A DNA stretch of 64,000 nucleotides from Heyndrickxia sporothermodurans (lineage in GTDB: Bacteria > Bacillota > Bacilli > Bacillales > Bacillaceae_C), in the NCBI GenBank assembly GCA_016756695.1, contig CP066701.1, forward strand, positions 776,001 to 840,000. Reading direction: 5' to 3'. The translations under genes were made by a program, and so were the position numbers. The notes under the pieces are model-generated. The model saw only the letters and a list, made by a program, of their open reading frames with translations. It searched no databases and had not been told where the DNA came from. This document shows positions 17,414-25,790 of the stretch, piece by piece; position 1 is the first letter of the stretch, and every line of letters begins with the position of its first letter.

Positions 17414-18832
17414 CTGAAGTCCATAAAAGTATCTTTGCAGATGAAAATACTTGGGCTTGTATTGTTGCTAGGATTCCTTCTGATTTTCCTCCTAACCGGA
17501 ATTTTCAGTTATATGGAAAGCAAGCAAATTCAAGAGAATAAAGGAAGGATGGCACTTGAAATATCGAAGACGGTCTCATTTATGCCTACGATAATAAATG
17601 CTTTTCAAACGGCCGATCCTTCCAAAACGATTCAGCCGTTAGCGGAGAAGATTCGAAAAGAAACCGGGGCTGAGTTCATTGTAATAGGAAATAAAGATGG
17701 TACACGGTATTCACATCCTAATAAAGCTGAGGTCGGGAAAAAAATGAAGGGCGGAGACAATGAAAGGGCCCTCATCAATGGGGAGTATTATATTTCCAAG
17801 GCGAAAGGTTCTCTCGGGCCGTCACTTAGAGGGAAATCCCCTATATTCAACAAACGAGGTGAGATTATTGGTCTCGTTTCTGTAGGATTTCTAATCGAGG
17901 ATATTCAACAGCAAATAATGAATCATCTCATTAAATTACTTATTGCTTCTTTTTTCGCGCTTATCCTCTCGATTATCGGAAGCATTCTCCTGGCTCGTAA
18001 TATTCGTAAGGACACAATGGGTTTAGAGCCATATGAAATTGCTGGACTGTATAAAGAAAAGAATGCTGTTTTGCATGCGGTGAAAGAAGGTATTTTAGCC
18101 ATTGATCAAGACGGCTTTATTACGATGATGAACCAGCCCGCGAAGAAACTTCTTCATATTCAAGGGTCTGTCAGGCATAGGAAAGTGGATGGACTCTTTC
18201 CATCTAATTATCTTTATGAGGTATTGAAAACGGGAATTCCCCAAATTGATAAGGAAATGATTTGGAAAGATCAAACCGTCATCGTGAACTGCACGCCACT
18301 CTTCGATCAAGATAAGATTACAGGAGTAGTTGCTTCTTTTCGTGACAAAACAGAAATTGAACAGATGGTCAACACGATATCGGAAGTAAAAAGATACTCA
18401 GAAGATCTCCGAGCTCAAACACATGAATTCACGAATAAATTATATGTGTTATCCGGATTGCTCCAATTAGGTGAATATGATCAGGCCGTTAACATGATCC
18501 AAAGTGAAACAACGGATTTACAACTGCAAAATTCTGTTGTCTTTAACCAAATAAGAGATACAAAAGTACAAGCTATCCTAATAGGGAAATTAGGAAAAGC
18601 GTCTGAAAAGAAGCTTAAGTTTACAATCGTTCCGGAAAGTTATTTAGAAATGCTACCACCTCATATGACACTTTCCGATGGTCTTTCAGCTGAAGAAGTT
18701 GGAAATGAAATCGGTGCCTCCCGGTCGACAGCTCGCAGATATTTAGAATATCTTTCATCTGTACATGAAGCAAAGGCGGGAGTTGTTTACGGTATTGTGG
18801 GAAGACCCGAACGAAAATACTATCCAATTTAA
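17414..18832 (+). CDS. Chimera: CitS-like sensor lacking its ATPase domain fused to a CitT-like DNA-binding domain
   Basis: Residues 1 to about 395 match a CitS/DcuS sensor kinase: a membrane helix, a PDC sensor with 'EFIVIGNKDGTRYSHPN', a second helix, a PAS domain and the His motif 'RAQTHEFTNKLYVLSGL'. The N and G boxes are absent. After 'EMLPPHMTLSD' the protein passes straight into 'GLSAEEVGNEIGASRSTARR' and 'VGRPERKYYPI', the end of a CitT-type regulator. The receiver domain is missing too. The simplest origin is an in-frame deletion of about 1 kb spanning the end of a kinase gene and the start of a regulator gene. The first possible start after GGAGGGA is CTG 17414 (K-S-I-K-V-S follow); TTG 17435 and ATG 17441 are alternatives. 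Function is unclear. Confidence 0.85.
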   Translation: MKSIKVSLQMKILGLVLLLGFLLIFLLTGIFSYMESKQIQENKGRMALEISKTVSFMPTIINAFQTADPSKTIQPLAEKIRKETGAEFIVIGNKDGTRYSHPNKAEVGKKMKGGDNERALINGEYYISKAKGSLGPSLRGKSPIFNKRGEIIGLVSVGFLIEDIQQQIMNHLIKLLIASFFALILSIIGSILLARNIRKDTMGLEPYEIAGLYKEKNAVLHAVKEGILAIDQDGFITMMNQPAKKLLHIQGSVRHRKVDGLFPSNYLYEVLKTGIPQIDKEMIWKDQTVIVNCTPLFDQDKITGVVASFRDKTEIEQMVNTISEVKRYSEDLRAQTHEFTNKLYVLSGLLQLGEYDQAVNMIQSETTDLQLQNSVVFNQIRDTKVQAILIGKLGKASEKKLKFTIVPESYLEMLPPHMTLSDGLSAEEVGNEIGASRSTARRYLEYLSSVHEAKAGVVYGIVGRPERKYYPI

Positions 18833-18835
18833 TAC

Positions 18836-18883
18836 GAGGAAGATCCATAAGTTGCTTTCGCACAATTGGATCTTCCTCTTTTT
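18836..18883 (+). terminator. Terminator after the CitS/CitT chimera
   Basis: GAGGAAGATCCA (18836-18847) pairs perfectly with TGGATCTTCCTC (18867-18878), followed by TTTTTAT. It separates the chimera from the CitM-type gene. Confidence 0.85.
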
Positions 18884-18977
18884 ATTTAACACGCAATCCA
18901 AATTTCAAAGTACCTGGATGGGACTTTCGTGAGCAAAATGAGCAAAATGCATTTAAATCTTTTTAATAACATTATTA

Positions 18978-18991
18978 TGCAAACGGTTACA
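18978..18991 (+). promoter_or_regulatory. Catabolite-responsive element (cre) upstream of the CitM-type gene
   Basis: TGCAAACGGTTACA matches TGWAANCGNTNWCA at 13 of 14 positions. It lies about 50 bp before the start at 19043. B. subtilis citM is known to be under CcpA control, so the site fits. Confidence 0.6.
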
Positions 18992-19042
18992 ATACTGAAA
19001 ATTTCACCTATACTCAATATACAAATAAGAGAGGTGAAAATC

Positions 19043-20335
19043 ATGTTAGCAATATTAGGATTTTTAATGATTATTATATTTATGGTTTTAATTATGACCA
19101 AACGACTTTCTGCCATGATTGCCCTTATGGTCGTTCCCGTTATTTTCGCTCTTATTGGCGGATTTGGAAGCAAAATGGGTCCCATGGCTCTAGAAGGTAT
19201 AAAAAGTGTAGCTCCGACAGGAATTATGATTTTGTTTGCGATTCTCTTTTTCGGCATCATGATCGATGCAGGAGTATTCGATCCGATCATTTCAACCATC
19301 TTGAAAGTGGTCAAAGGGGATCCGGTAAAAATAGCAGTAGGTACAGCTATACTTGCGCTAATAATTTCCCTTGATGGTGATGGAACAACAACATACATGA
19401 TTACGATTTCAGCGATGCTCCCATTATATAAACGCATCGGTATGAGACCACTCGTACTAGCCGGTATTGCGGTATCCGCTTCCGGGGTCATGAATCTCCT
19501 TCCATGGGGTGGACCGACTGCACGAGCAATGACTGCCTTACATCTTGAAATGTCAGATATCTTTACACCTGTTATCCCTTCTATGATTGGCGGCATATTA
19601 TTTGTATTATTCATGTCTTACTGCCTTGGAAGAAAAGAACGTAAACGAATAGGCGTTTTAACTATTGATTACAGCACAATGGCTCAAATGGCCGTTACTG
19701 CAGAAGATGCTGGCTTAAAACGTCCTAAGCTTATCATTGTGAATTACTTACTAACGATCTTACTTTTAGTAGCTCTCATCATAGAATTATTACCGACGAC
19801 CGTATTATTTATGATTGGATTTGCGATTGCGATTACGATCAACTATCCGAAATTAAGTGATCAAAAAGAACGAATTGCACACTATGCTGATAATGCGTTA
19901 TCCGTTGTATCAATGGTATTTGCAGCTGGAATCTTCACAGGTATTCTATCTGGTACGAAAATGGTGGATGCGATGGCAAACACGATGATTACTCATATTC
20001 CTGATGCCTTCGGCTCACACTTTGCATTGATTACAGCAATTATTAGTGCACCATTTACATTTTTCATGTCAAACGATGCATTTTATTACGGAGTACTACC
20101 TCTACTAGCGAAAGCGGCTGGCGGTTACGGAATAGATCCTGCAATGATTGGACGGGCATCACTTTTAGGATTACCAGTTCATTTATTAAGCCCATTAGTT
20201 CCTTCAACCTACCTATTAGTTGGAATGGTCGGAGCAGATTTTGGAGACTTACAGCGTTCATTCCTAAAATGGGCTTGTGGGTCAACAGTCGTCATGATTT
20301 TAGTAGCTTTATTATTATCAATCATACCATTATAA
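19043..20335 (+). CDS. citM: CitMHS-family metal-citrate/H+ symporter
   Basis: This 430-residue membrane protein takes up citrate, usually as a divalent metal complex, with protons. The N-terminus 'MLAILGFLMIIIFMVLIMTK' and the loops 'ISLDGDGTTTYMIT' and 'LPWGGPTARAMTAL' are the family's most conserved segments. About twelve hydrophobic segments are present. The ATG at 19043 has AGAGGTGA 6 nt upstream and matches the family start, although the frame is open further up. A cre box precedes it and a hairpin ends it at 20366. It could be citM or its paralog citH/citN, which cannot be separated by eye. Confidence 0.88.
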   Translation: MLAILGFLMIIIFMVLIMTKRLSAMIALMVVPVIFALIGGFGSKMGPMALEGIKSVAPTGIMILFAILFFGIMIDAGVFDPIISTILKVVKGDPVKIAVGTAILALIISLDGDGTTTYMITISAMLPLYKRIGMRPLVLAGIAVSASGVMNLLPWGGPTARAMTALHLEMSDIFTPVIPSMIGGILFVLFMSYCLGRKERKRIGVLTIDYSTMAQMAVTAEDAGLKRPKLIIVNYLLTILLLVALIIELLPTTVLFMIGFAIAITINYPKLSDQKERIAHYADNALSVVSMVFAAGIFTGILSGTKMVDAMANTMITHIPDAFGSHFALITAIISAPFTFFMSNDAFYYGVLPLLAKAAGGYGIDPAMIGRASLLGLPVHLLSPLVPSTYLLVGMVGADFGDLQRSFLKWACGSTVVMILVALLLSIIPL

Positions 20336-20336
20336 G

Positions 20337-20366
20337 AAAAGCTCGGAGGTTATCCTTCGAGCTTTT
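20337..20366 (+). terminator. Terminator after the CitM-type gene
   Basis: AAAAGCTCGGAGG pairs with CCTTCGAGCTTTTT with one G-T pair; a T-run follows directly. Confidence 0.85.
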
Positions 20367-20369
20367 TGC

Positions 20370-20904
20370 TGTCCAGCGCACCCTTCCACTACAATCAGCT
20401 TTCTTAACGGAACTCAAGTTGAAAAAAATGAGAAAAGAAATTCAATAATCGTTGTATTTAACTAATTTGAAAACGCAAACAAAATATAATAAAACTTCCA
20501 GAAGGCATAAAAAAATATTCGAAAAAACTATTCGAAAACAGCGTTCAGATAAAACCCATAATATAAAGTTCCCTGTGTCAGATATTGAAAAAATGATATT
20601 ACAATCTTTATGTAAACAAACAAAAAGGATATTACTCATGCAGCAGGGGAAGGATCCTATACAACAAACCAAATTGAATACTTTACTGCTTGTCTACGGG
20701 CATAGAAACCAGCACATTTTAAGCTGGGATTGGTCATATAGGGATACCAAACAATATATGCATACAAATATACTATAAAGCATCTATAAGCTTGAAATAG
20801 GTAGTCCTTATGCTTTAAGCGTACAAAAAAGGTATTCTGTGATAGGAAACTTGTTAATTTGATCATAATGTCAGTAATCAAGTGGTTGGAAGGGGAGGGT
20901 ACTA
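20370..20904. other. Gene-poor stretch before the broken hypothetical gene
   Basis: An open frame at 20452-20778 (108 codons, TTG start, no ribosome-binding site, basic composition) is the longest possibility, but nothing in it resembles a known family. The reverse strand is no better. I read the stretch as noncoding or decayed DNA. Confidence 0.4.
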
Positions 20905-21446
20905 TTGAAAAAATCCTATAGTGCTTTAGATGTTTTACATAATAAAATAAATGGTAATAATCAAAAAAGCATTTTTCATAGTTTTTTTCATCCAAAAGGT
21001 ATTTAACTCTGAAGCTGCCTTATTACCACTATCTTCGAGGTCAGATATTTATTGAAGATATAAAGGATAATTACACAAGTGAAATTCCTTTCACATTTGA
21101 TATAGCTCATTTTGTTTTAATGCTTTATATGGACTTTCTTCAGCAAATTAAAAAAGGTGTAGGAAATGAAGAAGTGGCAGCTTTTTTAGTACATGGAATG
21201 AAATCATTTTTTCCAGAAAAGGATTTTAAGAAAATAGTGTTTAAGCAGGTAAATAACACTCTATTCCAATTTCAAGAAGTCGAGGTAGAAGGGGAGGAAG
21301 ATGATAATGAAAAATATGCTTATATCTATATGCGAGTAAAAGAAAAGCTTATTTTACGAGGGGAGGTTCTTTTATATGATTTATCTCCATATTTAGGAGA
21401 ATTAAGTATTACTGTAGAACATGTTTATGGCATTCTAGATATGTAG
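20905..21446 (+). pseudogene. Hypothetical protein gene split by one frameshift
   Basis: A start TTG 20905 follows GGAAGGGGAGGG at good spacing and reads 'MKKSYSALDVLHNKINGNNQ' to 'FFHPKG', then stops. One frame over, an open frame with no early stop begins near 20997 and continues 'YLTLKLPYYHYLRGQIFIED', through 'VLMLYMDFLQQIKKG', to the end at 21446. The joined product of about 180 residues is acidic in its last third, with a run of Glu and Asp near 'EVEGEEDDNEK'. I do not recognise the family. The break is at the A-run 'CCAAAAGG' near 20991. The perfect palindrome at 21457 follows 10 bp after the stop. Confidence 0.55.
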
Positions 21447-21456
21447 GGGATGGCAA

Positions 21457-21496
21457 TTAATTTGTGCTGGCCCCCCGGGGGGCCAGCACAAATTAA
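21457..21496. repeat. Perfect 40-bp GC-rich palindrome at the IS21 left end
   Basis: The two 20-nt arms, 21457-21476 and 21477-21496, are exact reverse complements with no loop. The centre is CCCCCCGGGGGG, very unlike the AT-rich surroundings. It may act as a terminator for the upstream hypothetical gene (an A-run follows). The flanks GGCAATTAA (to 21460) and AAAAACCACTT (from 21497) align with the other end of the IS21 element as if the palindrome had been added between them. Confidence 0.9.
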
Positions 21497-21552
21497 AAAA
21501 ACCACTTGTCAACATTCTTAAATACTACTACACTTCCTGTTGGGACAAAGTC

Positions 21553-23065
21553 ATGCAGGAGGTATTTAAGGAGATGTTGGCAGTGGCCGAAATCAATTAT
21601 ATCAGACAACAGGTTAACAATAAAGGCTGCGGTTATTCGGATGTAGCAAAAAGAACAGGTAGAGATCCTAGAACAGTTAAGAAATATGCGGATATGGAGG
21701 ATTTCAACGAACAGCCAAAAAAGAAACAGACGAGAGTATCACCGGTTTTAGGACCAGTGAAGCCAGTAATAGATGAATGGATCAAGGAGGACTTGAAAAA
21801 GAAAAAGAAGTTTCGTAGAACAGCTAAGAGAATGTGGGAGCTCCTTAAGGAACAGTTCAATTTTAAGGGGTCTGACCGAACAGTTCGCGATTATGTTTCC
21901 AAGAGAAAAGAAGAATTATTAAACCAGGCAGATCAAGCAGCCTTACCACTTGAGGCCATCTCTGGAACAGCACAAGTCGATTTTGGAGAGGCCCCGTTTA
22001 TTTATGGTGGGGAAGAAATAGTTTTGCCCTACTTAGTAATGTCATTTCCTTTTAGCAATGCTTTTTATTTTCAAGTCTTCCCTTCACAAAACAAGGAGTG
22101 TTTCCTAGAGGGGTTAAAAAGAGTGTTTCATCATATGGGTGGAGTGCCAAAGGCGATTCGCTTTGACAACCTCTCACCTGCCGTCAAAAAGATATTGCCA
22201 AATGGAGAACGGCATTTAACAGAGGAATTTCAAAACTTCGTTTTACATTATGGGTTTGAATGTGAATTCTGTAATCCCGCCAGCGGTAATGAAAAAGGAC
22301 ATGTAGAGGCAATGGTCAAGTATGTCAGGAATAACTTTCTCCTTCCTGGGCTCCATGTCATTGAATTGGATGAGTTAAATAAGGAACTGTGGGGGAAGGC
22401 AGAAAAAGACCGCTTGAGGAAGCATTACCAAAAGGATTGGTATATCAGAACTATTCGAGGAGGATAATGCCTTTCTACTATTGCCAGCAAAAGAATACGA
22501 GTGTGTAAGATATGAAACACTGAAAGTACTGATAAATATGGCTATGTTAAGGTGGACCTCAATCTGTATTCCACTTCCCCAAGATTTGCATTAAACAGAG
22601 TTCTCGTAAAAATCTCATACAACACTGTTGAGATTTTGGATGATGAGCGTCAGCTTGTCGTTAGGCATTCACGGCTCTATGGACAGTACCGTAAGTCGAT
22701 GAAGTGGCGACCATATCTAAATTTAATGGTACCAAACGTATACGGCACTTAAATATACTAGTTTCTACGACCAACTACCGGAGGAATGGAAAAACTATTT
22801 TCAGTCCTGTACTGTCGTAGAAAAGTCGGAAGCACTGAAACTATTATCGCTGATTTTGAAGGAACATGATTTCAGTCTTATAACAAAAGCGCTTGTCATC
22901 TCCTCTGAACACGGGCATCCCTCCGTGGATGCCATTAAACAAGTATTCTATCAGCTTATCAATGGTAGTGGAATCCGAAGTGAAATTAAACCAAAAATAA
23001 CGCTTCCCACCCTGCCTGAAGCAACGAGAGGACTCGAACGTTATGATCAACTCCATAAAGGGGTG
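21553..23065 (+). pseudogene. istA: IS21 transposase IstA, frameshifted
   Basis: The intact N-terminal 300 codons carry a helix-turn-helix ('SDVAKRTGRDPRTVKKYA') and the DDE core: 'AQVDFGEAPF', 'AIRFDNLSPA' and 'NPASGNEKGHVEAMVKYVRN'. The frame shifts near 22420-22450 ('HYQKDWYI...'), resumes at 22552-22752 with 'SPRFALNRVLVKISYNTV', and continues from 22753 on in another frame ('YTSFYDQLPEEWKNYF', 'LITKALVISSEHGHPSVDAI'). At least three lesions are visible. The end lies at the start of istB. Confidence 0.82.
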
Positions 23066-23790
23066 ATGCATAATGCACGAGGAAATTCAGTATACGCAAA
23101 ACGATTAAAGCTTAGCTGGATTAAAGAGCATTATCGTGAAGTTGAAGCTACTTCCCATGAGGAGTTTTTATTAAAGCTATTTGAAGCAGAAATCCAGCGG
23201 CGAGAAGAACGCCGGACCAACCTCCTTTTAAACCAAGCGACTCTTCCAAAAGTACAGGGTAAACCTTTTGACTGGAGTGAGGTTCAAATTCCGGCAGGAA
23301 TGACCAGGAAAGTCTGTTAAACGGAGAATTTATTGAACAGCAGGAGAATACCATCTTTTACGGTGGTGTAGGTGCCGGCAAAACCTATCTGGCAACATTG
23401 ATTGGCTTAAATGCCATACAAAAGTTTGGCAAGTCAGTAAAGTTCTATACAGTCGCTGGGTTGGTAAATCGGCTCCTTGAAGCAAACGAAAAAGGAACAC
23501 TTTCTAAGGTCTTCAAGCAGATTGAAAAGCTGGACTGTCTGATCCTTGATGAGCTAGGCTACATACCGCTGCATAAACAAGGTGGAGAATTACTGTTCCA
23601 AGTTATATCTATGTGTTACGAGGCAAAGAGCATCATCATTACAACTAATCTACAGTTCGGTCAATGGAATCACGTCTTCGGAGATCCCATTTTGACGGAA
23701 GCAGTCATTGACCGACTGATTCATCATTCTCACTTGGTCGTATTCAATGGTGATAGTCATCGATATAAAGAATCTTTACTAAAAGCTTAA
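23066..23790 (+). pseudogene. istB: IS21 helper ATPase IstB, frameshifted
   Basis: IstB is the AAA+ ATPase that directs IS21 insertion. ATG 23066 follows AAAGGGG and starts 'MHNARGNSVYAKRLKLSWIK'. The frame breaks near 23310-23320. The remainder, from about 23325, has Walker A 'GGVGAGKTYLA', Walker B 'LDCLILDELGY' and a sensor segment 'SIIITTNL', ending at 23790. All ATPase motifs are present but split by the frameshift. Confidence 0.85.
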
Positions 23791-23969
23791 AATGAATGTT
23801 GGCAAAGTGGTTACATTTTTAATTGCCGTTTAATGCATTTTTTACTTGCCAAATACAGAACATTTAATCTATATTATTTTTTTGGATTTTATAAAGAACA
23901 TTCAAGCCAATGGTAATACTGTAACAATGCAAGAGAATGTTGTAAGTAAACTAAAACATTAATAGTAAA

Positions 23970-24200
23970 TTAAGACGAAGTTTAGAAATCGAAGAGAAAG
24001 ATCCCGTAGAAATTTTTATAGATGGAGACATGATGATATTAAACAAATATTTGCCTTTTAATGAATGGTAATTACTAGAGAAGTAAAAAAATGAAAATAA
24101 AATATTTGCAGGAAAAATTATTTTATGTCCGGAAGGGGCAAAAGAACTTTTAGAGGAGTTGAAAAAGACAATTTATATCCAACTAAAAGACCCCTTTCAC
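23970..24200 (+). pseudogene. AbrB-type transition-state regulator remnant
   Basis: The stretch reads 'LRRSLEIEEKDPVEIFIDGD' followed by 'MMILNKYLPF', which matches the SpoVT/AbrB DNA-binding domain pattern (LRR-LGI-EKD-LEI-VD---I-L-KY-P). It stops at 24069. Further on, one frame over, 'AGKIILCPEGAKELLEELKK' matches the AbrB C-terminal half. The first 15 or so residues of the domain are missing, and stops lie upstream. It is a decayed fragment lying just right of the IS21 element, which may have destroyed it. Confidence 0.6.
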
Positions 24201-24222
24201 TTTGTAGAAAGGGGTCTTTTAG
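24183..24222. terminator. Strong hairpin terminator
   Basis: CTAAAAGACCCCTTTC (24183-24198) pairs perfectly with GAAAGGGGTCTTTTAG (24207-24222). It closes the minus-strand gene ending at 24230 and faces the AbrB remnant from the other side. Confidence 0.9.
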
Positions 24223-24229
24223 TTATCCA

Positions 24230-24529
24230 CTAAGTTATTTTTATTTTTTTTGTCAGTATCCAAGCCAAAAAAAGGTAAATAGGATAAATTAAAATAGCAA
24301 AACCCATATTAAAAATCCAAGGTATAGTTCCAATGAAGACTTCAGATGAAGCACCAGCAAACCATTTTATTAAAAAATATAAACTTAATATACTAGAAAT
24401 TAAAATAAGACAAAACCCTAATTTATGACTCTTAAATATTTTTATAACTAAGTATCCAATAATAAGAGAACCTACAGCAATCACACCTAATAAAATGTAA
24501 TATAAATCTACAATTTTTTGAATATCCAA
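24230..24529 (-). CDS. Small membrane protein of unknown function
   Basis: This 99-residue protein has three hydrophobic segments (about residues 9-31, 37-55 and 70-93) and a basic end, 'LTKKIKIT'. No family is recognised. GGAGGGAT lies 6 nt before ATG 24529. It starts 40 bp after the end of the disrupted lipoprotein gene, with no terminator between, so the two were probably one operon. Insertions upstream may be polar on it. Confidence 0.65.
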   Translation of the reverse strand: MDIQKIVDLYYILLGVIAVGSLIIGYLVIKIFKSHKLGFCLILISSILSLYFLIKWFAGASSEVFIGTIPWIFNMGFAILIYPIYLFLAWILTKKIKIT

Positions 24530-24569
24530 GTTATCCCTCCGTTATATAAAAGAGTTTATTATTTCTTTT

Positions 24570-24967
24570 TTATTGCTGGATATCTTTTATTAACACAATG
24601 TCCTGAATGCTACCAGAAACTTTTACAGAATTTTTTTCTTTATTCTGATTTATATTGTAAGAAGCTAAATAGGTTTGTTTGTCATTTTTAACATATGTAT
24701 AAAATAAAATATTTTTCTCTGTATCTAAAATGGGATTCGATATTCCTTTTTTGATTTTAACAATTTTGATGTCCCTATCTAAATTTTTTGAGTGTTTAAC
24801 TAATAATGTATTATTTTCTTTGTAATGTAAAGTGTAAAAATACTCATTATCCATAAACATTTTTACTATCCCAGTTTCTTTTATTTTTATTCTTTTTTCT
24901 TTCCATGTACCATTTGTATATCTAATAACAAAACTATTACTATTATTTGTATCAACTAAAGATATAT
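24570..24967 (-). pseudogene. Disrupted lipoprotein, C-terminal fragment
   Basis: This is the last third of the gene whose start is at 33583. Its first native codons read Y-I-S-L-V-D-T-N-N-S, then 'FVIRYTNGTWKEKRIKIKET', and it ends 'DIVLIKDIQQ'. The apparent start of the open frame at 25103 lies inside transposon copy A and is an artefact. ATAT at 24964-24967 is the left copy of a 4-bp target duplication (right copy 28950-28953). Confidence 0.85.
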
Positions 24968-25146
24968 GAATGAATTTCATAATTCTTAGCCCTTGTGTAT
25001 CAAGGGGTTTAAGAGATAAAAAAAGAAGTACCTCCCCAAATCTTGTATAATGGTAGTTGACCAGTAAGCCCCCATTCAAACAACGCATATAAATGATCAG
25101 CACCCCTTAGTACAATAATCGTATCAATTAAGGAGGTGCTTTTCCT

Positions 25147-25338
25147 ATGTCACAACAAAAACTAACAATCGTCCCCGTTTCAATACAACCAGAAAAAAAT
25201 ATTATAACATCCACAACTTCGAAAGATCCTTCAAATAGCTTTTGCACAATCAAAATTGAAGCTGCTGAAATTTCCTTCTTCAACGGCGTAGATGAGCACA
25301 TCATCCAAACGGTCATGAGGGAGTTGAAAAATCTATGA
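25147..25338 (+). CDS. IS66 small accessory ORF (copy A)
   Basis: This 63-residue protein follows GGAGGTG and overlaps tnpB by 4 bp. It sits where TnpA lies in other IS66 elements, but is shorter, without the helix-turn-helix part. Its middle, 'CTIKIEAAEISFFNGVDEHI', resembles the TnpA C-terminal part. An identical copy lies at 33090-33281. Confidence 0.6.
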   Translation: MSQQKLTIVPVSIQPEKNIITSTTSKDPSNSFCTIKIEAAEISFFNGVDEHIIQTVMRELKNL

Positions 25339-25688
25339 AACATGATTATACCAGTGTAAAAAACATTTATATTATTTGCGGTAAAACAGATATGAGGAAG
25401 GGAATTGATGGATTAGCAACGCTAATTCAAGATTCTTTCGAACTTGATCCATATGGAGATTCTATTTTCCTTTTCTCTGGTTGGAGTAAAGACCGTTATA
25501 AATGTTTATATTTTGATGGCGATGGTTTCGCCATGCTTTATAAGCGACTAGATGGAGGAAAACTTCAATGGCCAAAAGATGAAAATGAAGTACGTAAACT
25601 TTCGCAACAGGAGGTTCGCTGGTTGTTAGAAGGGTTGTCCATTCAGCAACCAAAGGCCATTCAAAAATCACAAAAAGGAGTATTCTAA
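25335..25688 (+). CDS. tnpB: IS66 TnpB (copy A)
   Basis: This 117-residue protein has the Orf2 signature 'ICGKTDMRKGIDGLATLIQD', 'SIFLFSGWSKDRYKCLYFDG' and 'GKLQWPK'. It is required for IS66 transposition with an unclear role. Intact and identical to the copy at 32740-33093. Confidence 0.88.
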   Translation: MKHDYTSVKNIYIICGKTDMRKGIDGLATLIQDSFELDPYGDSIFLFSGWSKDRYKCLYFDGDGFAMLYKRLDGGKLQWPKDENEVRKLSQQEVRWLLEGLSIQQPKAIQKSQKGVF

Positions 25689-25790
25689 ACAAGCTAGAAA
25701 TGTTGGTTTATAGCCATTTTCAACTTCGCTTTCTACGTTAAAAATGTTATAATATAACTAACTTATGGTGAACGAAAAGTGGTGAAATAA

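Larger units (their letters stand above)
21497..23814 (+). mobile_element. IS21-family element, inactive
   Basis: The left end (AACCACTTGTCAACATTC, about 21500-21517) and the right end read on the minus strand (TGTAACCACTTTGCCAACATTC, ending at 23814) are inverted repeats with a one-base gap. IS21 elements normally start with TG. Inside are istA and istB in the usual order, both with frameshifts. The outer limits are uncertain because the similarity extends beyond, to GGCAATTAA on the left and TTAATTGCC on the right. No clear target duplication was found. Confidence 0.8.

Noticed and set aside
20452..20778. 108-codon open frame as a gene
   Set aside because: No ribosome-binding site, no family resemblance, unusual composition and a TTG start. 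Left as noncoding.
24968..25103. Start of the lipoprotein C-terminal open frame at 25103
   Set aside because: These codons are transposon copy A sequence on the minus strand. The real gene starts at 33583.
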